Positions 5,345-12,546 of a stretch of DNA of 31,676 bases are shown here, in pieces (the first letter of the stretch is position 1; each line of letters starts with the position of its first letter). Origin of the DNA: a virus. The position numbers were made by a program, and so were the translations under genes. Below the pieces are notes generated by a model. The model had not been told where the DNA came from. It did no database searches and saw only the letters and a program-made list of their open reading frames with translations. The stretch covers positions 1 through 31,676 of IMG/VR virus record IMGVR_UViG_3300042691_005016; one strand, given 5' to 3'.

Positions 5345-7021
5345 ATGACATATAAAGTTTACAGAAAAGGAAATTTTATCATAATTGAATCATCAAATGG
5401 GATAGATATTTTTAATGTCCCTGTTCAAAACATGGTAATAAATAGAGCTAATAATATTTATCCAGTTTATGATTTTTTCGATGATGGTAATTCAATATTA
5501 TCAGGAATATCTATTTCATATTTAAACGATGAGAATGGAATTAATTATTCTATAGATGAGTTTGAGAATTTCAGAACTACAGAATGTGGGTATGAGCCAT
5601 TAGACTTAAACGGAGGAAACGATCCTAATGCACCTGCTACTATTGATTTTGAAGCAAAAACATATTACGCTAAATTAGCTACAGCTGCACCTCTATTAAC
5701 GTGTGCTTACAATAATGGGGCTGGTACTTTAACTGGTAGTTCAAATGGTATTTTATCTCAGAATAACCAAACAGGTAAAATTGATAATGTTACTCCAGTT
5801 TTAAACGATAAGATTTTAGTAAAGAATCAAACTCCAGCTACTCAGAATGGTGTATATGTAGTTACACAGTTAGGTAATGGTTCAAATCCTTTTATCTTAA
5901 CTAGAGTATCTGATTATAATGAATCTAGTGAAATATATCCAAGCGTTGTGTTTATATCAGAAGGTTCTTTAAATAACTCTAAATACTTTACACAGGACAC
6001 AGAGAATCCGACTATTGGTACAGATCCAATAGTCTATAAAGTTTCTTCAGTTCCTTTTCCTGCATCTGTAATAGTTTTTGTTGATACAACTACATCTGCT
6101 GCATTGCCTGCTTGTACATACGCAAATGGAACAGTTTATTCTACTGCACCTGGTGTTGGAGCAACTTTAAAAGCAAATGCAAACGGTGTTTTGGGAACTA
6201 TTAACGGGGTGTCAATAGCATCAGGGAATAGAATTATAGTTAAGAATCAAGCGAATCAAGCACACAATGGAGTTTATACTGTTACAGATCCTGGTGTTGC
6301 AGGTGGTTCTGGAAGACCATGGATACTAACAAGAACAGTGGCTGACTCAAATTCACTTTATAGAAGTCGTGAATTTGCAGTAACTAATCCATCATCAACA
6401 TTATTTGGTTCACGTTGGACAATTATTTCGCCTTTGACAATGACAAATGCTAATTGGGGAACTACAAATATTGTTTTTAGTGATAAGGTTAAAATAATTT
6501 CAGATGCTAACGGAAGTGGAGATATACCTTTTCAAATTACTCAAGCAAATAGTACTGATAACCTTATGAAAGTATTAGGAGAGGGAACAGTTGAATTTAA
6601 TAGTATTGTAAACGTTATTTCAAGAACTTCAGCAAATGACAATTATTTAAACTTAAGAGCAAATGGAAGTTCTGGCGTAAACTATTTAAACTTTTACAAA
6701 AATAATAATACATTACAAGGAGGAGTAAGTGTTAATGATGTTTGTATAAATGCTTCTTATAATAATGGGATAAATTTATCAGTATTTAACACAGGTGTTA
6801 TAGTAGGAGGAAATGGAAGCATAGCACCAGCAACGAGCACAGCCTTAGATATTAATTCAACAACAGGAGCTTTATTATTACCAAGGTTAACAGCTACCGA
6901 AGCTTCTGCTTTAACTCCAACAAATGGACATTTAATTTATGTAACAAGTACAAACGGAACTTTTACAAGCGTTGGTTTTTGGGGTTATGATGGATCATGG
7001 AAAAAAATAACATTAGCATAA
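5345..7021 (+). CDS. Putative tail fibre: shared domain, two internal repeats, fibre-type C-terminus
   Basis: 558 residues. Residues 1-90 are the shared domain (YKVYRKGNFIII, YDFFDDGNSILS, DENGINY, FENFRT, GYEPL). Two related repeats follow, about 98-235 and 239-370; each has a TCAYNNG or ACTYANG stretch, an (I/R)xIVKNQ or ILVKNQ motif, NGVYVVT or NGVYTVT, and FILTR or WILTR. The remainder is Asn/Ser/Gly-rich and ends with ALDINSTTGALLLPRLT and GFWGYDGSWKKI, a C-terminal pattern seen in fibre-like proteins of Bacteroidetes phages. Role: binding to the cell surface or bridging between tail and tip proteins. Start chosen for the A-rich leader and similarity of the N-terminus to the neighbours. 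Confidence 0.75.
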   Translation: MTYKVYRKGNFIIIESSNGIDIFNVPVQNMVINRANNIYPVYDFFDDGNSILSGISISYLNDENGINYSIDEFENFRTTECGYEPLDLNGGNDPNAPATIDFEAKTYYAKLATAAPLLTCAYNNGAGTLTGSSNGILSQNNQTGKIDNVTPVLNDKILVKNQTPATQNGVYVVTQLGNGSNPFILTRVSDYNESSEIYPSVVFISEGSLNNSKYFTQDTENPTIGTDPIVYKVSSVPFPASVIVFVDTTTSAALPACTYANGTVYSTAPGVGATLKANANGVLGTINGVSIASGNRIIVKNQANQAHNGVYTVTDPGVAGGSGRPWILTRTVADSNSLYRSREFAVTNPSSTLFGSRWTIISPLTMTNANWGTTNIVFSDKVKIISDANGSGDIPFQITQANSTDNLMKVLGEGTVEFNSIVNVISRTSANDNYLNLRANGSSGVNYLNFYKNNNTLQGGVSVNDVCINASYNNGINLSVFNTGVIVGGNGSIAPATSTALDINSTTGALLLPRLTATEASALTPTNGHLIYVTSTNGTFTSVGFWGYDGSWKKITLA

Positions 7022-7057
7022 AATATTAAAAATTATAAACCATAAAACAAAAGTAAA

Positions 7058-7183
7058 ATGAAAATGGGTATGAAAGAGGGAAACAGCAAAATGACTAAAG
7101 GAGGTAAAGTAGCTGCAAAGACATCAAAAAAATCTATGGCAAAAAAAGCTATGGGTAGTAAAATGGGTAAAAAATCCTATTAA
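7058..7183 (+). CDS. 41-residue Met/Lys-rich basic peptide
   Basis: A short ORF with an A-rich leader (ACAAAAGTAAA before ATG). Of its 41 residues seven are Met and about thirteen Lys, in repeats such as KMGMK, KKSMAKKAMGSKMGKK. There is no acidic region apart from one Glu. It opens the run of small basic genes and is followed 14 bp later by the next. Peptides of this kind are known near virion genes of large phages, but without a known role. Coding potential is supported by position and composition only. Confidence 0.5.
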   Translation: MKMGMKEGNSKMTKGGKVAAKTSKKSMAKKAMGSKMGKKSY

Positions 7184-7197
7184 AAATTTTTGTACAA

Positions 7198-7380
7198 ATG
7201 GCTAAAAGTAAAGTTAATCAAGCTGGTAATTATACCAAACCGAGCATGAGAAAATCTTTATTTAATAAAATAAAAGCAAGTTCTAAGGGAGGTGATCCTG
7301 GGGAATGGTCAGCAAGAAAGGCTCAGCTTTTAGCCAAAGAGTACAAAGCTAAAGGCGGAGGATATAAAACTAAAAAGTAA
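7198..7380 (+). CDS. 60-residue basic protein of a conserved phage/virus type
   Basis: Starts MAKSKVNQAGNYTKPSMRK and continues FNKIKASSKGGDPGEWSARKAQLLAKEYKAKGGGY. The pattern NxAGNYTKPxxRKxxFxxIKxxxKGG...WSARKAQxLAKxYKxxGGGY is one I recognise from many phages, where it is annotated as hypothetical. Strongly basic; the aromatic and helix positions suggest a small folded unit, not mere low-complexity sequence. It sits in a run of five small basic genes on one strand and may be a virion or DNA-packaging accessory protein. Confidence 0.7.
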   Translation: MAKSKVNQAGNYTKPSMRKSLFNKIKASSKGGDPGEWSARKAQLLAKEYKAKGGGYKTKK

Positions 7381-7381
7381 T

Positions 7382-7558
7382 ATGAAAGGCGTACCACATT
7401 ATAAGAAAGATGGAACTCTTTACACGGGAAAGGGTACTCACAAAGATGATAAAGGAAATCTTATGACTGGTAAAACTCATACTAAATCAAGTGTGAATCT
7501 CTTTCATTTAAAAGACCTTAGTAAAAATATTCAAGCTAAAATTAAAACTAAAAAATAA
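7382..7558 (+). CDS. 58-residue basic protein (KGVPHYKKDG type)
   Basis: ATG is 1 bp after the preceding stop, and the stop overlaps the next ATG (TAATG). The sequence begins MKGVPHYKKDGTLYTG, continues GTHKDDKGNLMTGKTHT and ends NLFHLKDLSKNIQAKIKTKK. This hairpin-like pattern of HYKKDG, GxTHK, G(K)THT followed by LFHxxDL recurs in small proteins of phages and some large DNA viruses; no function is known to me. Tight packing with its neighbours shows it is expressed as part of the group. Confidence 0.7.
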   Translation: MKGVPHYKKDGTLYTGKGTHKDDKGNLMTGKTHTKSSVNLFHLKDLSKNIQAKIKTKK

Positions 7559-7824
7559 TGTCTAAAGACCCACAACAAAGTCTTAGAGATTGGACAGCAC
7601 AAAAATGGATGACTTCTGGAACTGCATCTAATAAAAAAAAGGGAAGTAGTAAAGAGGTAAAATCCGAAGGTAAAAAAAGATATTTACCAGAAAAAGCTTG
7701 GGATTCTTTATCGGATAGTGAAAAATCTGCCACTAATAAAGCTAAAGCGTCTGGAAATAAAAAAGGGAAACAGCTTGTTAAACAACCTAAAAGCATAGCT
7801 AAAAAGGTAGCAAAATATAGATAA
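7558..7824 (+). CDS. 88-residue basic protein, DUF5872-like
   Basis: The arrangement is a Trp motif (LRDWTAQKWMTSG), a Lys-rich link, then RYLPEKAWDSLSDSEKSATNKAKA and a basic tail GNKKGKQLVKQP. I link it to the DUF5872 type found in phages and viruses, from memory and not from a search. It overlaps its neighbours by one base at both ends (TAATG). Probably a small virion or nucleic-acid-associated protein. Confidence 0.7.
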   Translation: MSKDPQQSLRDWTAQKWMTSGTASNKKKGSSKEVKSEGKKRYLPEKAWDSLSDSEKSATNKAKASGNKKGKQLVKQPKSIAKKVAKYR

Positions 7825-8120
7825 TGGCAAAATTCAAGACACCTGCTTGGCAACGATCTGAAGGTAAAAATAAGAGCGGTGGGTTAAATGCTAAGGGTAG
7901 AGCATCTGCAAAAGCAGAGGGTTCGAACTTAAAAGCACCAGTTAAGTCTGGCACTAATCCACGTAGAGTTAGTTTTGCTGCAAGATTCGGGGGGATGGAA
8001 GGTGCTGAAACAAAACCGAATGGTGAGCCAACAAGATTAAAATTAGCATTAAAAGCTTGGGGGTTCTCAAGTAAAGCAGAGGCAAGGTCTTTTGCTAGTA
8101 AACATAAAAAAAATAAATAA
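7824..8120 (+). CDS. 98-residue basic protein, DUF6321-like
   Basis: Contains WQRSEGKNKSGGLNAKGRAS, a middle part with APVKSG.NPRRVSFAARFGGMEG (where relatives have SFCARMxGM), and a C-terminal LKLALKAWGFSSKAEARSFASKHK helix. The GGLNxKGR...PVxxxNPRRxSFxARxxGM pattern is a known small domain of phage proteins of unknown function (DUF6321-type, from memory). It is the last of the five small basic genes. Overlap with the preceding gene by one base. Confidence 0.7.
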   Translation: MAKFKTPAWQRSEGKNKSGGLNAKGRASAKAEGSNLKAPVKSGTNPRRVSFAARFGGMEGAETKPNGEPTRLKLALKAWGFSSKAEARSFASKHKKNK

Positions 8121-8128
8121 TTGTAGAT

Positions 8129-8755
8129 ATGAGTGCAAGACAGAAAAAAATAATTAATTTAAAAGTATCTGGTGTTAAAATAAATTATAAATCAGCAAAA
8201 GTTGATTTTACTACTGACCCAATAATATTTAATGAGCAGGGCGAGTTTTCACTTCAAGTTGATGCTCAAGCTACACGAGCTTTAACATTAACAGGTACAT
8301 CAGGTACTGCTAACGTTTCAGTTGGAGGGACAAACTATTTAGCTACATTTGCTACAAGTTTAACTCAAACAGGAACAAACTTTGTTACAGCTCATGCTAC
8401 AACAATTTTAGCTGACGAGGGTGTTTATGTTTATGCGGCTGCTGGTGTTATTACATTTACTGGTGAGAAAGAAATATTAGACGCTATTACAATTACAAAC
8501 GTAACTACTAATTTATCTGGTACATTTGCATCAGTTGGATACTCTATTGATGGGACAGCTAATATTACATTAAAAGCATCTAATGACTTAGACGCTCCGT
8601 TCCAGGATTTTGACAGCAACTTTGTAAATATTAATTTAGCTACAGCAGCAAATAGAATGATAACTAGAACGTCATTCCCATATAAGTATATGCAGATAGT
8701 TTATGACGCTACAAGCGTAAATGTTGGAGCGTTTAGAATGTTATTGTTTAAATAG
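8129..8755 (+). CDS. Putative virion structural protein
   Basis: 208 residues, low in charge and rich in Thr, Ala, Asn and beta-branched residues, with a pattern of alternating strands (for example VSVGGTNYLATF, GVITFTGEKEIL). After the first ~40 residues a domain of about 100 residues looks like an insertion or Ig-like beta sandwich, and the final part (ITLKASNDLDAPFQDF through YMQIVYDATS) resembles a beta-rich baseplate or fibre attachment unit. It lies between the small basic genes and a fibre gene. No specific family recognised. Confidence 0.65.
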   Translation: MSARQKKIINLKVSGVKINYKSAKVDFTTDPIIFNEQGEFSLQVDAQATRALTLTGTSGTANVSVGGTNYLATFATSLTQTGTNFVTAHATTILADEGVYVYAAAGVITFTGEKEILDAITITNVTTNLSGTFASVGYSIDGTANITLKASNDLDAPFQDFDSNFVNINLATAANRMITRTSFPYKYMQIVYDATSVNVGAFRMLLFK

Positions 8756-8757
8756 TC

Positions 8758-10050
8758 ATGTCAGTTGATCCAAAGACTAATTTACAATCTTCTATTGATA
8801 AAATAAGAAGGATAAAGGAAGAGCAAGATATAAACTCTTTAAACCAAATAGTCCCAGGGAAACAAGACAAGTTAATATCTGGAGTAAATTTAAAAAAAAT
8901 TAACAATCAAACACTACTTGGTAGTGGTAATATTACATTAGATCAATTAGGCTCGGAGAGTAAATTAGTAGCTGGTCAAAATATTACAATAGATAGAACA
9001 AATCCAAGTAGCCCTATAATAAGTTCTGAAAGTATTCCAAAAGGTACAGCTTCGGGAACAGATACGTATACCACAACTATTACAGGAGTAACTGCTTACA
9101 ATGATGGCGATGTTTATTTGATTCGATTTACAAATGGCAATACAACTTCATGTACTTTAAATATAAATTCAATTGGTGCTATTCCATTATTTAGAAATAA
9201 TAACGGTCAGTTAATTGGTGGAGATATTATAGATGGTGCTGAAATGCTTTGTATCTATAACTCAACTGCGGTAAACTTTCAAGTTATCGGAACTGCACCA
9301 AATACTTTATTGGCTTATGTAACAAATGCAGATAGCGTATCTTTGACAAAGGGAATGCCAGTGTATGCCTTTGGTGGAACAGGCGATAGAATGACTGTTA
9401 AAAGAGCGAACAATGTAGGAGACGCAACTTCTGCACAAACGGTAGGGCTTGTATTATCAACTTCAATAGCTTCAAATCAAAAGGGGTTAATAATGATGCA
9501 AGGTTTATTGGATGGACTTTCAATATTACCGACTTCAACTTATGCAGATGGCGACCCTATATTCTTAGGCGCAACTGCTGGAACGATTACAAACGTAAAA
9601 CCATACGCACCAAATCATTTAGTTTATTTAGGAGTGGTAACAACTGCTTCAAATGGTAGTGCTGGAAGGATGTACGTAAAAGTTCAAAACGGTTATGAAT
9701 TAGATGAACTTCACAATGTACAAGCGCAAAGTCCTACATTAAAAGATACTTTGTGGTATGATAACAGTGTAAGTCCTGCACAATGGAAAACAGCGTCCAT
9801 ATCAAATATATTAGGTTACACGCCTGAGAACACAACAAATAAATCAAGTTCATATACTGCAAGTTCAACTACTACGTATGCAAATACAAAAGCCTTAGTT
9901 GATGGATTAGCTACAAAACAAGATACTTTAGTAAGTGGAACGAATATAAAAACAATAAACGGTAATAGTGTTTTAGGGAGTGGTGATTTAGTTGTGTCTG
10001 GTGGAGCAGATGAATTACAAACCGCTTTAATAGCACAATCATTTAGTTAA
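8758..10050 (+). CDS. Putative tail fibre/receptor-binding protein with paired LGSG motifs
   Basis: 430 residues. A short helical N-terminus (1-35, Lys/Glu-rich, likely trimeric coil) is followed by KQDKLISGVNLKKINN with LLGSGNI (37-60). A related KQDTLVSGTNIKTING with VLGSGDL occurs again near 387-411. Such KQD...SGxNIKTING..LLGSGxI motifs are common in phage tail fibres, where they form short triple-stranded collar segments. Between them is a domain with DGDVYLIRFTNGNTTS and a VTNADSVSLTKGMPVYAFG unit typical of fibre shafts. The end is AQSFS. Likely a trimeric fibre. Confidence 0.72.
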   Translation: MSVDPKTNLQSSIDKIRRIKEEQDINSLNQIVPGKQDKLISGVNLKKINNQTLLGSGNITLDQLGSESKLVAGQNITIDRTNPSSPIISSESIPKGTASGTDTYTTTITGVTAYNDGDVYLIRFTNGNTTSCTLNINSIGAIPLFRNNNGQLIGGDIIDGAEMLCIYNSTAVNFQVIGTAPNTLLAYVTNADSVSLTKGMPVYAFGGTGDRMTVKRANNVGDATSAQTVGLVLSTSIASNQKGLIMMQGLLDGLSILPTSTYADGDPIFLGATAGTITNVKPYAPNHLVYLGVVTTASNGSAGRMYVKVQNGYELDELHNVQAQSPTLKDTLWYDNSVSPAQWKTASISNILGYTPENTTNKSSSYTASSTTTYANTKALVDGLATKQDTLVSGTNIKTINGNSVLGSGDLVVSGGADELQTALIAQSFS

Positions 10051-10053
10051 ATT

Positions 10054-10416
10054 ATGGGAAGCATAGCAAAATTACCTTTAAGTGGAAGTTCACAAGGAAA
10101 ACCGATACAGATTTCAGCAACAGCGTCAACAGGAACAACCGTTCATGCAACAGGTACGAGTTCAACAGTAATTGACGAGGTATGGTTATATTGCACAAAT
10201 AACGATACAATTTCAAGAAATATTACAGTAGAGTTTGGAGCAACAGGTACGGGCAATCAGATAACTGCTGCGATACCCGCAAAAAGTGGATTAAGCATAT
10301 TAGTAACAGGATTAGTTTTAACAGGCACAGGGTCGGTTGCTTCAACTATAACAGCTTTTGCAAGTGTTACAAATGTTATAAGTATTTCGGGTTATATAAA
10401 TAGATTAACACCATGA
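10054..10416 (+). CDS. Putative small virion protein, beta-rich
   Basis: 120 residues, nearly uncharged, Thr/Ser/Gly/Ile-rich. The pattern of strands (DEVWLYCTNNDTISRNITVEFG, KSGLSILVTGLVLTG) resembles a jelly-roll-like domain of the kind found in fibre and decoration proteins. It ends with a sequence ISGYINRLTP that is followed by an ATGA overlap with the next gene, so the two are translationally coupled. No family assigned. Confidence 0.65.
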   Translation: MGSIAKLPLSGSSQGKPIQISATASTGTTVHATGTSSTVIDEVWLYCTNNDTISRNITVEFGATGTGNQITAAIPAKSGLSILVTGLVLTGTGSVASTITAFASVTNVISISGYINRLTP

Positions 10417-11243
10417 GTGTAGCACGTTTTGGATTAAGAACAAGGAGCGGTCAAGTTAGTGGTATAGTTCAAGGAATATCTACAACTGATGCCGATGCTT
10501 TGGCTTTTATTAGTGCAACAGGAATTACAGACGATACGCAACAATACGCTATTATTGCTTTGGTAAATGATTTAAAAACCTATGGACTTTGGGCAAAGAT
10601 GAAAGCAATTTATCCTTTTGTTGGTGGCACAGCTTCAACACATAAATTTAACTTAAAAGACCCACGAGATTTAGACGTAGCATTTAGATTAACATTTAGC
10701 GGTGGGTGGACGCATTCAAGTACTGGAGCTTTACCAAATGGTACAACAGGCTTTGCGGATACATTTTATAATTTGTCTTTAAATAGCACGACTTCGAATG
10801 TTTCAGCGGGTATATATAGCAGAGTAAATTCAATCTTAGCGGGTGCAGATTTTGGTGGAGTTGATGCAAGTTTTAATGGTACACAAGTATTTTTAAAAGA
10901 CCTTTCATCAACAACTTTATTTTGTGCGAATAACTTTGCTACAAATGGTTCGGGTAATTTTATAACAGATACAAGAGGTTTGTTTGTAATAATAAAAGAG
11001 AATATTAACTCACAAAAAATGTTTCGTAATGGCACACAAATAAGACAATCTACTACAACTGGAAATACTGCTCCAAATGTTAGTGTAGTTTTAGGTGCAA
11101 GGAGAAGTAATGTAACGGTAAACAACTATAATTCAAGGGAGCATTCTTTTACATATTTCGGAGATACGTTAACAACTACTGAAATAACAGATTTATATAC
11201 CGCCGTACAAGCATATCAAACAAGTTTATCCCGAAATATTTAG
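10413..11243 (+). CDS. Putative virion protein with a LamG/concanavalin-like domain
   Basis: 276 residues. After an N-terminal helix-rich part (DADALAFISATGITDDTQQYAIIALVND, then LKTYGLWAKMKAIYPFVGG) comes a sandwich-like region: KFNLKDPRDLDVAFRLTFSGGWTHS, ISAxxYSRVNS-type strands and SRxHSFTYFGDTLTTTEITDLYTAVQAYQ at the end. This layout, with a final Thr-rich turn and helix (SFTYFGDTLTTTEI), is frequent in Bacteroidetes phage surface proteins and suggests carbohydrate binding. The assignment is by pattern. It ends the coupled pair with the preceding gene. Confidence 0.65.
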   Translation: MSVARFGLRTRSGQVSGIVQGISTTDADALAFISATGITDDTQQYAIIALVNDLKTYGLWAKMKAIYPFVGGTASTHKFNLKDPRDLDVAFRLTFSGGWTHSSTGALPNGTTGFADTFYNLSLNSTTSNVSAGIYSRVNSILAGADFGGVDASFNGTQVFLKDLSSTTLFCANNFATNGSGNFITDTRGLFVIIKENINSQKMFRNGTQIRQSTTTGNTAPNVSVVLGARRSNVTVNNYNSREHSFTYFGDTLTTTEITDLYTAVQAYQTSLSRNI

Positions 11244-11283
11244 GTAATATGCTTATATTGTTGTATATTTAAAACAAAATAAT

Positions 11284-11499
11284 ATGAAAGTAGGACTATT
11301 AACAATTGAACAAAAAGAAGAAATACAAGGCAAGGAATATGCTCCTGATAGTTATTTCAATTCGGTACAAGACGAGGACAATAATTGGATTATTTCAATA
11401 GAAGAAATGGAGCAATGCGTAAACGATGAATATATATGGGTAAAAGAATTACCATTGATAGATTACAAACCAAAACAAAGTATAATTAATATAGAGTAA
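11284..11499 (+). CDS. Small acidic protein of unknown function
   Basis: 71 residues with a very A-rich leader (AACAAAATAAT before ATG). The sequence starts MKVGLLTIEQKEEIQG, contains NNWIISIEEMEQC and ends in KPKQSIINIE. Many Asp and Glu residues, no membrane segment. Similar small acidic proteins (VGLLTxEQKExIxGxEYxxDSYFNPVQDxxxNWxISxEE) occur after fibre genes of Bacteroidetes phages and have been thought of as assembly helpers. The link to fibre assembly is inference from position. Confidence 0.6.
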   Translation: MKVGLLTIEQKEEIQGKEYAPDSYFNSVQDEDNNWIISIEEMEQCVNDEYIWVKELPLIDYKPKQSIINIE

Positions 11500-11529
11500 A
11501 ATGGCAAAGAAAAATATAAAATTTTTTAT

Positions 11530-11537
11530 TAAATTTG
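11530..11537 (+). promoter_or_regulatory. -7 element ahead of the lysis genes
   Basis: TAAATTTG matches TAnnTTTG and lies 4 nt before the ATG at 11542, so the start of the RNA would be at or near the start codon. No convincing -33 TTG is visible, so activity is uncertain. Confidence 0.4.
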
Positions 11538-11541
11538 TGGC

Positions 11542-11781
11542 ATGGAAAAGAGTATAGTTTTAGAAATTGCAAAAGGTGGATTTTTAGCGTTAGCATTATA
11601 TATTTTATGGGGTGCTTATTCAGAACAAAATGCGTTAACGAATAGAAGAGTTGACCGATTAGAGGCTAAAATAGAAGTTTGCAACGGTGAGCAAAGAATA
11701 GAGTTAACAAAGCAGTTAAACGAGAATACAAACGTATTAATCGAGAATAATAGAATACTAACTGAAATAAAAAACAGATGA
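11542..11781 (+). CDS. Small membrane protein, holin- or spanin-like
   Basis: 79 residues: one membrane segment at about 9-25 (KGGFLALALYILWGAY) then a charged, probably coiled-coil tail rich in Glu, Asn and Arg (RRVDRLEAKIEVCNGEQRI...QLNENTNVLIENNRILTEIKNR). This single-segment plus coiled-coil plan is that of BhlA-like holins, but an inner-membrane spanin is also possible. It overlaps the next gene by 4 bp (ATGA), which itself overlaps the peptidase, so the three form a lysis cassette. Confidence 0.6.
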   Translation: MEKSIVLEIAKGGFLALALYILWGAYSEQNALTNRRVDRLEAKIEVCNGEQRIELTKQLNENTNVLIENNRILTEIKNR

Positions 11782-12005
11782 ATCCAATCGAAAAAATCAA
11801 AGCCAGAAGTTCAAAGCGCAATAGACGTAAAGGACAGTTAGCAACTGCGGTGAGTGGTGCTGCTTTATTGATTGCTGAAAGTGGATTAGTAGAAGCGAAC
11901 CCTAAACTTAAGATGGTTTTGTGGTTAATTAGTGGTATAACTGGATTAATTGCAGGGAATAGAGCGTTAAAAACCGAAGAAACTTTAAAAGATGAAAATA
12001 ACTAA
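11778..12005 (+). CDS. Putative holin with two membrane segments
   Basis: 75 residues. A basic N-terminus (KARSSKRNRRKG) is followed by two hydrophobic segments, about 20-37 (QLATAVSGAALLIAESGL) and 46-63 (MVLWLISGITGLIAGNRA), with a short VEANPKLK link and a charged end. This is the layout of class II holins, which open the inner membrane so that the peptidase can reach the cell wall. Overlaps the preceding ORF by 4 bp and the peptidase by 14 bp. Confidence 0.65.
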   Translation: MNPIEKIKARSSKRNRRKGQLATAVSGAALLIAESGLVEANPKLKMVLWLISGITGLIAGNRALKTEETLKDENN

Positions 12006-12444
12006 GCACGTATCTTACGCAGAAGCTACTCAGACCAATACAGGTATTGAGAACATTCCAAGCGGTATGCAAATGGAAAACATTAAGCTACTTTGCGAAA
12101 AGGTATTTGAGCCGCTTAGGGAGTGGGTAGATGCACCAATAAAGATTAATAGTATATTTCGTAGTCCACGAGTTAATAATGCGATAGGAGGCTCTAAAAA
12201 TAGCCAACACATGGCAATGGATGGATGCGCTATGGATATAGATGACACATTTGGACATAAAACGAATAAAGAAATGTTTGAGTGGATCAAAGTAAATTTA
12301 ACTTTTGATCAGTTGATTTTTGAGTTCGGGGATGACAATAACCCAGCTTGGATTCATGTAAGTTACAGAAAGCATGGCAACCGTAAACAAGTATTAAGAG
12401 CAAAAAAAGTTAATGGAAAAACAGTATATTCCAAAATGAAATAG
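11992..12444 (+). CDS. Endolysin: M15-type D-Ala-D-Ala (L-Ala-D-Glu) peptidase
   Basis: 150 residues, about the normal length for a single-domain M15 endolysin. The start is inside the end of the holin gene. The zinc site is visible as SQH at 71-73 followed by GCAMD with D82, and H122 in WIHVSY at 120-125. The region PIKINSIFRSPRVNNAIGG (49-67) precedes the first His as in the family, and F109/E111 of LIFEFGD provides the probable catalytic acid. In most M15 enzymes the first His and Asp are 7 apart (HxxGxAxD); here 9 (HMAMDGCAMD), so two residues seem to be inserted. It should cut peptidoglycan cross-links or stem peptides at the end of infection. Confidence 0.85.
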   Translation: MKITKHVSYAEATQTNTGIENIPSGMQMENIKLLCEKVFEPLREWVDAPIKINSIFRSPRVNNAIGGSKNSQHMAMDGCAMDIDDTFGHKTNKEMFEWIKVNLTFDQLIFEFGDDNNPAWIHVSYRKHGNRKQVLRAKKVNGKTVYSKMK

Positions 12445-12452
12445 TATATTTG
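12445..12452 (+). promoter_or_regulatory. -7-like element directly after the endolysin stop codon
   Basis: TATATTTG matches TAnnTTTG. It is followed 37 nt later by a terminator hairpin, so any transcript started here would be only about 50-60 nt long. No -33 TTG seen. Confidence 0.4.
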
Positions 12453-12489
12453 TACAAATTTTTTCATAAAGTGTTTTAATAATAAGGAG

Positions 12490-12516
12490 AGCAGTATTTC
12501 GGTACTGCTTTTTTTT
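12490..12516 (+). terminator. Rho-independent terminator after the lysis cassette
   Basis: AGCAGTA (12490-12496) pairs exactly with TACTGCT (12503-12509) over a six-base loop TTTCGG, followed by a run of eight T. It ends transcription of the fibre and lysis genes. Confidence 0.85.
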
Positions 12517-12517
12517 G

Positions 12518-12525
12518 TATATTTG
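12518..12525 (+). promoter_or_regulatory. -7-like element immediately after the terminator
   Basis: TATATTTG follows the terminator T-run after a single G. The hairpin would lie where the -33 region of the promoter should be. No TTG at the expected distance. Confidence 0.35.
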
Positions 12526-12546
12526 TGCTAATCATATTTACCTTTT

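Noticed and set aside
11230-11283. TATATTTAA as a promoter ahead of the small acidic gene
   Set aside because: Lacks the final TTTG of the -7 element and a spaced -33; not better than chance in this AT-rich sequence.
11501-11557. 18-codon ORF (MAKKNIKFFIKFVAWKRV) overlapping the lysis promoter region
   Set aside because: Too short, no A-rich leader directly before it, overlaps the -7 element and start of the next gene; could be chance.
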